A stretch of 64,000 bases of DNA from Siderastrea siderea. Lineage: Eukaryota > Cnidaria > Anthozoa > Scleractinia > Rhizangiidae. Made by a program: the position numbers and the translations under genes. The stretch spans positions 16,277,183 through 16,341,182 of the forward strand of contig OZ034972.1 of NCBI GenBank assembly GCA_964030785.1, written 5' to 3'. Below the pieces are notes generated by a model. That model did not search any database and was not told where the DNA came from. It saw only the letters and a list, made by a program, of their open reading frames with translations. Below, piece by piece: positions 1 to 31,200 of the stretch (position 1 is the first letter of the stretch; the number at the start of each line of letters is the position of its first letter).

Positions 1-787
1 AGCAAATATTATGCAGAAACGCACATACTTATAAGTATCATAAAGGCATACAATTTTTAGTGAAAATTGATCATTTTTACTGCAAGTATGCCTAAACCCT
101 TAGTTAAACACACCAATAAGACTTGAAATCTCTCATTAACCACGTTTTTATAACATAGGTCTTCCGAAACTATTTGTAAAACATCCATAAGTACCTTTTC
201 TTTCCCACTTCACTTGATGAGTGTTCCGCTCTTTTGTTCTTTTTCCTCATTGGTTCATATTTCAATTCATCTTCGCTTGATGAACTAGCCAATGATCGCT
301 TTCCTCGTTCTTCATTCCCCATCCCTTAAAAGTATATGAAGTATTTAGTACTGCTCAATCGATACTATATTCATTCACGACTTCTTAAGATCTACCAGTC
401 TCATAACAGTAAAAACGCGTAAGACGTTGGGTCCTGTAATAGTTTTTAAAAAAATAAAATTTTCAAGTGCACAATGTCACAATTCAATAGGTGAACGTTC
501 TGCTAAAACACATACTTTGTAAGTATTATAAAGGCATACCTTTTAACGTGTTGACTATGACGACGATGATGTTCGCGATCTTTGGTTTTTTTGCTTTTTA
601 TGACTTTTTCCCTTTTTCCTGGCATCTCTGGAGAACGATACACAGATTAACATTGCATGCCCAAGCAGCCAAGGTTCTAATGCGCCGCAAATTTTTATCT
701 CATTACAAGAAGAGTATCTACAATGATACATTCCTCGAGTTTCTTCACGTGACTCATTGCTCAAAAAAGGCTAATTTTTTTCCGACC

Positions 788-1245
788 CCATCTTGACGGG
801 TAGGCAACGCAGTTAGAAATTATAGTGTTTGTATGGGAATCCGATGGCAAATATTTTTCGCAAAAATTGAATTCTGGACAACTTATGAATCGTAAAGTAA
901 ACATACTAGGCAAAAGTTTTTATTGACCAAGTTTGGAAGATGTAGCTGGTCTAGAAAGCGTTCAGTTACGTTTTTAATTTTCCATACATTTGCCTATAAT
1001 TTTTTTCCCGCGAACCGCGTCAATTTACGGGAAAATATAGACAACTGGATGGAAAATTAAAAACGTAACTAAACGCTTTCTAGCCAAGCTACATCTTTCA
1101 AACTTGGTGAATAAAAACTTTTGCCTAGCATTTTAACTTTACAATTCATAAGTTGTCCAGAATTCAATTTTTGAAAAAAATATTGCCGTCGGATTTCCAT
1201 ACACACACTATAATTTCTAACTGCGTTGCCTACCTGTCAAGATGG
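788..1245. repeat. large fold-back (inverted repeat) element
   Basis: Two arms of nearly 200 bases, 788-985 and 1049-1245, are imperfect reverse complements around a spacer of about 63 bases. The outer ends read CCATCTTGACGGGTAGGCAA and, on the other side, its near complement ending GTCAAGATGG. Arms match along their length with scattered mismatches and small indels, as in an aged fold-back transposon. No coding capacity and no clear target duplication were seen. Confidence 0.85.
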
Positions 1246-1810
1246 CGTAGAAAACCGTGATAAGGCCAATTAAAACATTTTTTTCGTGGTGTTCTGTTTT
1301 CCAACGTGGAATCTGTGAGCTTCAATGTGAGCTAACAAACGGATAAAAATGTTTAGATTCGTTAGTTGGCAGAGTTGAAGGGCCAAAAGTTTTCAAGTTC
1401 GATTCAAGTCTACTTTGAGATCGACTTTGAGGCTTGTGAACTATCATTGTTCATTCAATTGCAGAAAAATAGTATGTTATCCTTTTCACCTTTCACTGTG
1501 ACTTCTTGTCTGTAGCGTTATTTGGTTTCGCTGGCAGACTGAAGTCAACATGAGTTTCGGATGAGTTTATTAGCGGTCAAATGGCGAAGATGCATGGATC
1601 TACTTAGATTTCAAACACTACACTTAGAAATCGATTAGAAAAGAACTCTCGATTTTTATTGTTGTTGTCGTCGTTGTTGTAAGCTTATGGTTTGGAAATC
1701 TGTTCAAGTTAAAAATAGTTTAAAAGCTTTACTTACCTGTCTTTCCTGTGCTTTCCCATCTTTACAAGTCCGAACAGTTCTTAGACCGTAACCAAAGCGT
1801 CGAAATTTAA

Positions 1811-2457
1811 GGTGATTCCATCGAAATAGAAGGAATATTTAAAATTTTCTAAAACTTGGTCCAGTTGGTAATTGTGTTTAGAACATTTCAAAAATGTAAT
1901 AAAAAATGGGGGTCACCGTGCTTGTTTTTTCACAAAATGGATAGCCATTAATAGCAACTATACGAGCCGCAAGGTTTTCCTGAGAAACCCTGGTAATCAG
2001 AATGAGAACCCTAACTGCTTTAAAAAGTCATTGCTTGTATTGAAATATTGGAGCAGTTCACCAAAACAAACATTTATCTTGTATTATATACAATTTTAGT
2101 TGAACAGGAATCAAGATTATGAAATAAATTTACAAATTTGCGGCGAGCGTACATACCCTGCAGCACCTAAAGACGTGTTCTTTTCGGCATTTAAATAACA
2201 ATATATCAAAGCAGAATTTTTAACTTTCCTCAAAATCGCGATATATTGTACTAGACCGTGTGCCATTTGAATTCATGTATTAAAAAATGGGGGTCACCGA
2301 GCTCGTTTAGGAGAAAACGACCATTTATTTCTCTGAACAGCTCAGCTTTCATAGAAAACCTATCAAGTTCCGAAGGTGCGCGCGCTCGTGCACGCGCTAA
2401 TCACGCAAAAAAAATGATGCGCAGAAAGGATGCGTAATGCAATTGAATGGAATCACC
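1811..2457. mobile_element. TTAA-flanked non-autonomous DNA transposon (MITE)
   Basis: The element is bounded by TTAA at 1807-1810 and 2458-2461. Its terminal inverted repeats are GGTGATTCCAT and ATGGAATCACC, with a further partial match inside. TTAA target duplication is the hallmark of piggyBac-type integration, so a piggyBac-like non-autonomous element is the best call, although the termini are not the classical CCC type. A motif reading AAAATGGGGGTCACCG occurs twice inside, near 1902 and 2284. There is no transposase ORF. Confidence 0.7.
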
Positions 2458-2649
2458 TTAAAGCGGTCAACTGAAGCATGTGCTTTGAAAGTGACGTCAC
2501 AAGAAAATATCTCCCTTGGGGAGTAGTCCGCGTTGCAAATTTTGTAAGCTTAACATGAGGCAGAGCGCCTGCCAAATATCGAAAATATAGAACACCTGCG
2601 ATTCTCATTTGGAGACAGAGAGGGTGAGAAGAACTTATTTTCTCTTTGC

Positions 2650-2762
2650 AAGTATTCAATATTCTTGATTAAAAAACTGAATATTCAATATTCCTTACAA
2701 TTTTGAGCCAATATTCAATATTCCTTTACAATTTTAAGCCAGTATTCAATATTCATTATTCC
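2650..2762. repeat. minisatellite, about 30-bp unit, about 3.7 copies
   Basis: Units beginning near 2651, 2681, 2711 and 2743 share the core ATTCAATATTC followed by a CCTTACAATTTTGAGCC-like segment. The first and last units are diverged or truncated. Confidence 0.85.
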
Positions 2763-3019
2763 GCTTCAACCCCCGAGTTTGAGTGTTTAAAGCCGATTTT
2801 TTTTTCTTTATCAGGAGCATCTCCTAAATAAGGCACTTGAACTTTCCACGACGTTTATTTTCATTCTAAAGTGTTTTAGAAAATCTTTCGTTATCACTTG
2901 ATTCAAAATTAGAATTCTCATTTTCTGACTGCTCCGGAATCTTCCGAGGCCGAAACGTTTCTGCTCTCCATTCGTCATAAGAGGGAGAACATTTCCCTAG
3001 TTCTAATACATGGAGTACC

Positions 3020-3140
3020 ATCGCAGTTGTGTACGCAACTTAACTAGTTGCGAAAACGAAAGCCTAAAGGAAATTCTAGATTCGAACCCATGACCCTGCG
3101 GTACCGGTGTATCAAGCCACCTGGGTGCTGGTCATTGTGC
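3020..3140 (-). repeat. degenerate tRNA-derived SINE copy
   Basis: Read on the minus strand, this copy keeps the tRNA-like segment with a decayed B-box (reverse complement of GATTCGAACCCATGACC). It also keeps the GCAACT...AGTTGCGAAAA motif on its downstream side. Both also occur in the better copy at 61502-61745. The A-box region is largely decayed. Confidence 0.6.
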
Positions 3141-3179
3141 GAGGTCGTAAGTTACCCGTGAAAAATAAATACATGACGG

Positions 3180-3750
3180 GGATATCTACGCACAGTCGAA
3201 GCTCTCCTCGGGACCACTGTCGTAAGCGACCAGCTTTAGTTACGACCAGCATTGTAAAACCCCGTTTAAATTGTCACTTAAACTCTGTAATTGAAAGCTC
3301 TCCTAGGCGACCGCTCCCGTGAGGGACTGCGACCACTCTTGTGGCAGTTCTTGTAAGTGTCACAGCATGTCTAAAGCGGAATAAATTTTAATGGATGAGA
3401 TGATCTTGTTTTCAGGAAAGACTGTTGTTGTACATAGCTTGGGACATTTACTTAGTGATCAAAATTCACTTAGTGATTAAATTTAGAGTAGTACATAGCA
3501 TAAGCGCTAATGCTTCGTTGACTTATACATGCGCAAACCTCTTCTGTGATAGGCAATAATAAACTTGAATATTATTACTACAATGCTGTTGGTAACCAAC
3601 AACTTTTGCCAAGCTTGCTGCTAAAATCGCTAGTGAGCGACCGTCCTCTGTTGTTTTATCACATAGTCGCTTACGAGGGCCCATTCTCGTAAACGACCAG
3701 CTCTAGTTGCGACCACTTTTCTGAATTCCTGAGGTGGTCGCTTACGAGAT
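3180..3750. repeat. dispersed CGTAAGCGACCAG-type repeats
   Basis: Motifs of the form TCGTAAGCGACCAG and its complement, with the neighbouring GTTACGACCA, recur near 3210, 3225, 3635, 3670, 3695 and 3730 in both orientations. Part of the motif is also seen near 6945. They look like remains of one repeat family. No gene is supported in this stretch. Confidence 0.5.
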
Positions 3751-5170
3751 CTTCGACTGTATATGTTATTCACTGGCCGGGAGGACCGTACAGGGAAAAC
3801 TGTGCCCGAGGTCTTCGGTACAACCCGATACCGCCGCAAGGCCGAGGGCCGTACTCAAGACCGAGGGCAACCTTATCCCTACACGGTCAGACCTAGGTCG
3901 GTGAATGATGTGTTTATTTTTTCTGGCCTTTCGGTGGGTTATAAAAGCTGATAGATTAGTAGCAGTAAACCAATCAGAGCAGATCAAAAAAGCGTTGAAA
4001 GCCATAAAGTCGGATAAATCTTGTTATACATTCGAAATCGCTACTCTGATCTTTGTTGAGCCTTTAATTGACTTTCATCAAATTTATTTTACCCAACCAG
4101 ACTTGTGTTAGTAATATGGTGAGTGGATTTCAAACAAGTGTCAAAGTCAACAATGTCTCAACAATCAGAATAACAGGAGCTAAAGAGCAGGCTTTGGAAA
4201 GGGAGGAGGTATGGATACTTTTAGAGAACTTAGAATTTCACTGCTGGTTCATTTACAATCGGATGTCCCCCGTACGGGGGAGTGTTCAATAAAGTATTAT
4301 CTTATGCAGTACAGTATAACAATTTTACAAAACAATTTTAACAACAGCATCTGCAGCAAATGTGGTAACCCACGACTACCTAGAGTTTTGTCTCGGCTAG
4401 CACTCTTATAACATGTTATAATAACTGCTTAAGACAAAACAAAACCAGCAGCAGGAGAAGCAAATTAATCATGTTGATGACTTAAAGTGAGCAGAGTTGT
4501 TGGGGCTGTACTTTAAGTTCCTTCAAACAAATGACATTCTTTTGCAGAAGCTTGACCTACTTAGAACAATGGCAAGGCCCAGGAGGCCCAGGCCTTGAAT
4601 GCGACACCACTTTGAGACCAAATGTTTCTTACTCTAACAATAGACCCAAGCCTGTCCCCAAAACAGTAAGCACCTACACCCTAGACAAAATACTCTATAT
4701 ATTTCTTAAACAACACGTTGACACGTGCACTGAAATTCCTTTTATTATGACAAGACGATAAATAAAATGGACGAAGGTAGATAACTTTATTTAAACTCAC
4801 TTTCTATAAATAACAGACATGCAAAATCAACCTCGCCGTTTGGAAACACCGAGGTGAATAATTTGTAAGGTACATAGCATGCTAATGAATGGCCACATCT
4901 GTCAATTTAACGATCGATTTGCACGCAACGATGTGTGGTTCCGATTTGCTGGCCCCACGGTATCGGAGCGTGAATTGTAGGTGCGTTTCGACATACGATT
5001 TACAGTCGATTCCTAAAAACTAAAGTCGGCCCAACTGCCACAGTTTTTCAAAAACCAGGCCGAATATCACCCTTTAAAGAAATCGGGCGGAGCACCGTAG
5101 AAATCAGCCTTTATATATAACACCACATAGCTGAAATCGCAAGTGAACTGCAGAATAGCAGACGTTACAG

Positions 5171-5334
5171 TGCCCATGAAGCGAGAAACACATCGAGCTT
5201 ATTTGAAAGCCCTTTCAAAGCGAAAAGTGATGGCGCTTACTTTTTGCTCACGCAAAATAAGAAAATAACCACCGTCATTCCTAGTTTTGAAAGGGCTTTC
5301 AAATAAGTTCGATTTCTGTTTCGCTTCATAGGCA
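5171..5334. repeat. hairpin with about 48-base arms
   Basis: The left arm contains CTTATTTGAAAGCCCTTTCA and the right arm its complement TGAAAGGGCTTTCAAATAAG. Complementarity continues outward to TGCC/GGCA. The loop is about 65 bases. It resembles a short fold-back MITE. No coding content. Confidence 0.8.
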
Positions 5335-5935
5335 TTTTAAATAGTACGCTATACTGCTAGCAGTCCCTCTCTGGATAGTCGAGCGGCAAGCGATATGCGA
5401 CGCAGTGATTGGACGAGCGAAGCGAAGTTAATGCGAGCCGAGGGATACTGGGGAAAAGGCCCCCAGTTCTCCCTCGGCTCGTTCGCTCGTTTTTCGCCCG
5501 GCCGCTCGACTGACTAAAAAGGGACAGCTAGTAGTCTTGTGGTAAGCAACCTGATTGGTGAACATTTTGGTGAAGATTTTAGCGGATAACCGGTAAAAGC
5601 TGTATCCACCACATTTCAGTGGACAGCTTATTATTCTATTGTATTTCAAAAACACATTATCTTACACATAACGGTTTGATATTTACCCTTGTTGCCCATG
5701 TACTGTATCGGAGATACGAAATCTCACAACAAGACAAACTGCCCAGTAACCTGGCCAAATCAAGGGCCACTCAACACATACGCCAAACAACTCAAAGCGC
5801 GATTCAAAATTTGTATCAGTTTTCGACTGGAATAAGAAACAAGAAAGTGACAAGTGACTTGAACACTGAGCTGGTTCAAAGGTTTGACTGTTGATCGATA
5901 TGCGAGGCCCCCTCCCCCCCCTCCCCAAACCACAA

Positions 5936-6428
5936 GGGCGGATTACACGCTACGATTTGTCAGCCCGATATGTTGGGCTGACATAATCGGAGCATGAATT
6001 TTACGAGTCTCTCTTGGCTCCTGTTCGACCCGATTTGTCTGCCCGACAGTATCGGTACGCGGATCGCACGTGTATTTTGACATTCCATTCACAGCCGATT
6101 CGTGAAAATGAAAATCAGCCCCATTCGATGCCACAGATTTTTGTCACGTCGGGCTGACATTCTCAAAGAAAACGCCACGTCAGTCAAAATTCTTAGAATC
6201 GGGTGTCAAAATACACGTGCGATTCACGCTCCGATACTGTCGGGCCGACAAATCGGGCCGACCAAAAGCCGACAAATCGTGGCGTGTAAACCGGCCTCAA
6301 CAGATTTTCTGAATCGGGTTGATTTTTCATTTTCACGAATGGGCTGTGAATCGGGTGTCAAAATACACGGCGTACGATTCGCTCTCTGATACTGTCGCGC
6401 CGACAAATAGTGGCATGTAAAGCGGCCT
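5936..6428. repeat. nested inverted-repeat element cluster (MITE-like)
   Basis: The outer ends, GCGGATTACACGCTACGATT and the reverse complement of its diverged partner near 6400-6428, are complementary. Inside, a block at about 6042-6121 is inverted relative to about 6318-6400 and again relative to about 6195-6250 (shared core TGTCAAAATACACG). A related partial copy lies near 4905-5060. The pattern suggests one or two insertions of the same short element, partly nested. Confidence 0.65.
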
Positions 6429-6587
6429 TTACTGTCCAATCGTTCGCCTTTAGTTAAAGGCATTGTTGCAAGTCAACCACTTGGTCTGAATAATTTACAA
6501 TTTCCGATACACTTGCAATCTAACAAGCTATTTCTAGATCCGAACGTGAAGTATCAAGCAATAGTTTCAAATAAAACGCTGCTGTTT

Positions 6588-26430
<19,843 letters not shown>

Positions 26431-27312
26431 GTTGGAGTTATGCAAAGGTATTTCGTGGTGCGGCCTATCACAAAAACCCATGCGCAAGGTGTCAGCCGGC
26501 TCCAACCAACCTAGTCCCCAGGGCCTTCTCCTCGTTAAAAATGGCGGATTTCTCCCAGTGTGGGTATCCCCGACTTTTGGGTACCCCGGTTAGGGATACC
26601 CAAAACACTGATTCTTACACTGACAAAAGACTGGAAAAAGCGAGGTCATTCTGCCCTTTATCTCCGTTACAAATGTTTTTATTATTTATTTCGGGGAAAT
26701 GTCTTGATACACTCTTTTTCTATTACCCTTGTCCCCGAGGTTTTTCTTAATTTTTCTCCACGAAATCCAGTTTGACGCGTTTGACAGTTGGCGTCTGCAT
26801 GAAAGTGAGTTTCAAGCCCAAAGTAACCAGAGGTTTTTCTTCCTCGCCGCTTCGCGACTCGTTTTACGATTTAGCCGCTTCGCAGCACGATTTCGTGGAG
26901 AAAAAATAATTTAAGAAAACCTCTGGGACCAGAGTATTTTTTTTGTAAGAACGCGTAAAATTTGGCTGAGCCTGAGGATGTTCTTATTTTACCCCATACA
27001 TTTTCTTAAATTTGGGGGCAAATCTCAGCCTCAACGTTCTTGTAAAAATGGTTCTTATAAAAACAGAACAGAAATCCCGATTCAATTTAGACGTCAAAAT
27101 AACAACCCCAGACCGACTTCAAAGTTTGGACCGCTCCAGCGCTTTCCAAATTTGACTCAAAAGCATAATAACTCCAGATAAAGTAAGTTCAATGTATCGC
27201 TATAGTTAGTTCCAAACCGCATTTAGCTATCTGCAACGATGAAAAAGTTTGGGCGGCTATTTAGTATTATAAACTCACTTTTTGCACAAAAATACAATAA
27301 AGTCGCCAAATT

Positions 27313-27374
27313 GTGTGATTAGCGTGCAAACGGACCTCAAGCTTTCTGAGGTCCGTTTGCACACTAATCACACA
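27313..27374. repeat. near-perfect 62-base palindrome
   Basis: The left arm includes GTGCAAACGGACCTCA and the right arm TGAGGTCCGTTTGCAC. Outside these, GTGTGATTAG pairs with CTAATCACAC with a single mismatch between the blocks. The loop is only AGCTTTC. It could be a terminator-like hairpin or the remains of two joined transposon ends. Confidence 0.9.
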
Positions 27375-27607
27375 CGGGAATCTAAGAGGGGGGTACCCAA
27401 ATCACTAGGGTTGTGGGTTGGGCTTTGGAGTCTGGGGTAGAGAATGCTGACTGATTGCGATTGTACACGATTGGATTACGACGGAACAACGAGGGACCGA
27501 CAAACAAATGACGACAGGCTGATAGATCAAGACATTTATTAGCCAATGACGTCACGGACGTCATAGGCTAAGGCTAGAGCCTAAAAGAACGTCGCTGAAA
27601 AAGTAAA

Positions 27608-27755
27608 CTGCAGCCTTGTACCCAGGCGTCCTCTTCTCACTCACACGTCTCGGTGCGAAATTTCGTGACGTTACCGGGGACCTCATTCTGTAACGTTAGG
27701 ACATTTCGCACCAAGTTGAGTCGAGTGAGCGGAGGGAGACCGCCTGGGTACTAGG
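27608..27755. repeat. short inverted-repeat MITE, GTACCCAGGCG termini
   Basis: The ends GTACCCAGGCG and CGCCTGGGTAC are exact complements. The interior pairs further (CACTCACAC/GAGTGAG, GGTGCGAAAT/ATTTCGCACC, GTGACGTTAC/GTAACGTTA). A related copy lies at about 36640-36768 in the first neprilysin intron. Confidence 0.75.
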
Positions 27756-28200
27756 CAGACTAAACTGAACACTTAAGTTTCCTTGACATCTCCGAACAAT
27801 TGAACTCAGTATACGGTAGCGTAAATGTAAGGAAACTCGTGAGAAGGCAAGGAATCTTACAAAGTGTACATAAAAGGAGCTTTCAAGTGTTTTTTCGTGT
27901 TTGTTGTAGTGAACTTCTTATGTTCCCAGTACGTCATTCTCTCAAATAACAAAATGCAAATAAATTACACAAACAGAAGGCGTTTTTTTTCCAGTGGAAA
28001 AAGACGACAGTAAGAAATTTATTTGGATTTACATATTTCAAGGAAAAACTTGCGCCCGCCTCCCTCAGCCAACTGACAAAAGCTTCATGAAAAAAACAAT
28101 TGTTATTTGCACCTTTGATTCAAAACCGCACAGCGGTCTTCTTCAAGGCTAGCGTACATTAATTGTGATTTTGTGCTTGCATTGGATTCCAGTTGAGTTG

Positions 28201-31200
28201 TTACCACACCTCGCACTTGTTTTCAGGGTTCATGGTGCTATTTACAGGACAGTTGAACGCCGCAGAGAATTCTTTAAAGTTAGAAAGTGTTCCAATAACC
28301 CTAAAATTAAAAGATATCACTACAAGTTATTAATCTTCAAATGAACCAGTTTTGAACAGTTAAATGAAAATAAGATTAAGAAAAATTAACCTTGAAAACT
28401 AGCCAAAGCTAACGAAAAGATGCATTGCAATGGCAAGCCACAGAACAAATTGTCGAACAAGATGCAAGAACAATGGGTGACACTCGGATACTGTCTGTTT
28501 CTCACAAGAAGCTTTTCCATGAGTAAAGAATAATTGCATTAAAATCGTGTAGTTGGTAAAAGACGAAATCCACAATACTCTGGTACTGGAAAAGAAAATT
28601 CAATCATCACTTGAATGATCTCAATTTGTCTCAACAAGGCATTTAACCTGTTTCAGGCGCCACTATCTGAACGCCTGGAACAGGCTACAAGGCATTTTTA
28701 AAGTCGCTTTATCACTAGTCACTCTCTTCTTACAGCAAACGTGTGAACACTTGCCTGAACTTTGGTGGTGCATGAATCTCGCTCAGTGTAGCGATGTACT
28801 CTGTTTTTGGTCGAGCGTGACTGCAATACTCCTATATTGAAAAAAAATGTTTTTACCATACAATTATTCTTTCAATTCTGTTAGACAGTTTGGAAATATA
28901 CTCTCATACTTTCAAATATAATCAATGAATATCACACACACTCTCTGACCTGTGCATAGCCAATAAAGAACAGTTGTTCGTTGCTGTACTCCAAACCAGG
29001 AAGGAGAAATTCCCTGGTGCTATTTTTCTGTAACCAGTCGTGGTAAGCCTGTAAGAAAAGGGATCGTTTTCAACAATCAAACAAGCCACTCACAATGTTT
29101 CTTCTCTCTCCTCCGCAGAGGCTCCTGTTAGTAAACACCAGTGAAAGAAAGAGGGAAGCGGGAGCGCTGGAGAGAGAAAACGGGAGCGTTCCCCACGCGC
29201 TTTAAATTTTCGCTCTTCCCAGCCTCCGCGCGTTTCTACCCAGCGCGACTTTAGGAGGCCTCTGCGGAGGAGCGAGCTGTTTCTTGATAAAGACTTTTTT
29301 GATTAAGTTTTTGCTGAGTTTAGGTTGCCTGACTTGTAAGGGTGATCATCTTTTACTTACATAATAAGACAGCTTCGTTCCCCCATTGTCCGCGATGTTT
29401 TCTCCCAGGGTTACTTTTCCACTAATCTGAAGCAAAAAAGAAAAGCCACATTGACTGTAATGTTGACACTCTTTAGGGATGTGACCTTGATCACGTTTAA
29501 TTTACGTTTTCTGAGCGTTGTATCAACTCCAAACAATTCCCGCTCGCGCAGTTTAAAATGAGGCTTACGATCCATTCTTATATATGAACCTCTCACCGGA
29601 TATTTTCCTTGAACCTTGTACTTTGAATATTGTTCTTCAATACATTCTGATCTCTTGTTGAATTCCACCAGTGACGACTTGCTCCACCATTCTTTCACGA
29701 TATCTCCATTTTTGTCAAATTTTCGGCCTGATATAGACAAACACACAAGGACAAAACTGGTCTTTTGTTGATGTTGTTATGTTATGTTACTAGACAAGTG
29801 TGAACCAGGTTTGACTTGCTTCCTTCTCCGTGGAGGCTCAAAGACCTCAAAGGGAGGTTTGGTAATCTCTTACTACCCAGATCTCACCTTTTACTTAACC
29901 GTGGAAGATCTGGGCACGAGATTACAGATTAGGAAGACTAGACAATTCATTGGGCAAAAATTCACTGAAAAAGTTTCCTTTGTTGTCATTGGCCTGATGT
30001 ACTTTTGGTTACAAAAGCGATCTATAAAGACATGTAGGGAGCTTATCGCTTGGAAAAACTTCTGGGTTATAAATACTAACCAGTGTTATCAAATCCGTGA
30101 GTCATCTCATGTCCTATGATGGAACCTAGAGCACCATAACTTAGTGACCTAAAACGCAACGAGTCATACACAGGAGTTTGTTCTATATTTAACTTTGTAT
30201 TCGAAATTCACATCAGTACAAAGAAAATTTACTCCCAATGAATGTGTCAACACAGGAGCATTATTTCTTTAATAACAATGTCTGGCAATAGAATAAAATA
30301 AACAAAAGGTTACGTTTTTGTGATATCCATAATAATTAGTTTGATATTTGAATGTATAAAGGGGTAGTAATCCCTTCCTCCCAGTCCGCCAGTCCATGTT
30401 GTTCAGCTTCTTTACAGTCTCAAGGACTGAATTTTGTCAAGAATTAACACTGTCAATGAAAGTGACGTACACTGTTAACATCACTTAGATCAGACTTACC
30501 GTGGTATTTCGGCAGAGTAAAAAAATGGAGCCTGTAGAATGCCAGCTGGGATAACTATTAACAGGAAAAATAAAACCAGTAAAAAAAAATTGTCAGTTAA
30601 ACTAAAAATCGCGCATTTTAAGCATCGTTATGTCGGTTATCTTGGATCTTTCATCCTTTTCCCAGTTCAATTTTTCAAAGCCATGTAAAGGTTAAGAAAG
30701 TTGGGAGTCCTCGGGTGAGGTCTTAAAAAACAAACCCAAAAAAATCTACAAAAAGTAACAAAAGAAAAACAAAAAACAACAAAATGAAAAAAATTAAGTC
30801 TGTTTTCCTTTTGTCTAAAACATTAGCAAGCATGCGCACACTCAGTAAACATATAGAAACTCGCAGACTTATTCCTATATCTATGTGACTTTTGTAATGA
30901 ATGTTAACTCTGTAAACAGTTTAATTTAATAACTTGAGTAATAACGTTGCTTACCAATCTCATTTTCATAGAACTGATACATAGCGTTTATTGTCTGGGG
31001 GAACATTGGCCACCTGGAAAGAATGGATTTTAAATCAAACATGATTTCTTGTCCTGTGCGTTTCTTTTTGTGCTCTCTGTACACCGAGAGAGCTGGATTC
31101 TTTTAAATATACGATCTACATTTATACATTTAAATACAGTTGACATCCGATAACTCGAACCTTGAAGGGAAATCGAAAAATGTTCAAGTTATCGGGGATA

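Larger units (their letters stand above)
1..6587. other. intergenic region downstream of the USP gene, repeat-rich
   Basis: No open reading frame here is longer than about 100 codons, and none shows a recognisable domain or splice pattern. The stretch holds a fold-back (788-1245), a TTAA-flanked element (1811-2457), a minisatellite (2650-2762), a SINE fragment (about 3020-3140), a hairpin (5171-5334) and a cluster of inverted repeats (about 4900-6428). A diverged direct repeat also links about 20-52 with about 508-540. A GC-rich patch at 3770-3900 is unexplained. The end of this stretch includes the 3' UTR of the minus-strand USP gene, whose stop codon is at 6588. Confidence 0.7.
26431..28200. 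other. intergenic region between the USP start and the neprilysin stop
   Basis: The two minus-strand genes are separated by about 1.8 kb. The region should contain the USP promoter and the neprilysin 3' UTR. A GC-rich stretch immediately precedes the USP ATG (26400-26520), followed by a GGGTATCCC/GGGATACCC inverted motif pair at 26563-26601. The palindrome at 27313-27374 and the MITE at 27608-27755 are listed separately. No gene is supported. Confidence 0.65.

Noticed and set aside
491..796. 101-codon ORF
   Set aside because: It runs into the arm of the fold-back at 788 and has only a low-complexity Phe-rich stretch, with no homology.
3763..4005. overlapping ORFs in the GC-rich patch
   Set aside because: Both strands are open by composition. 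No domain, no splice structure and no neighbouring exons support a gene.
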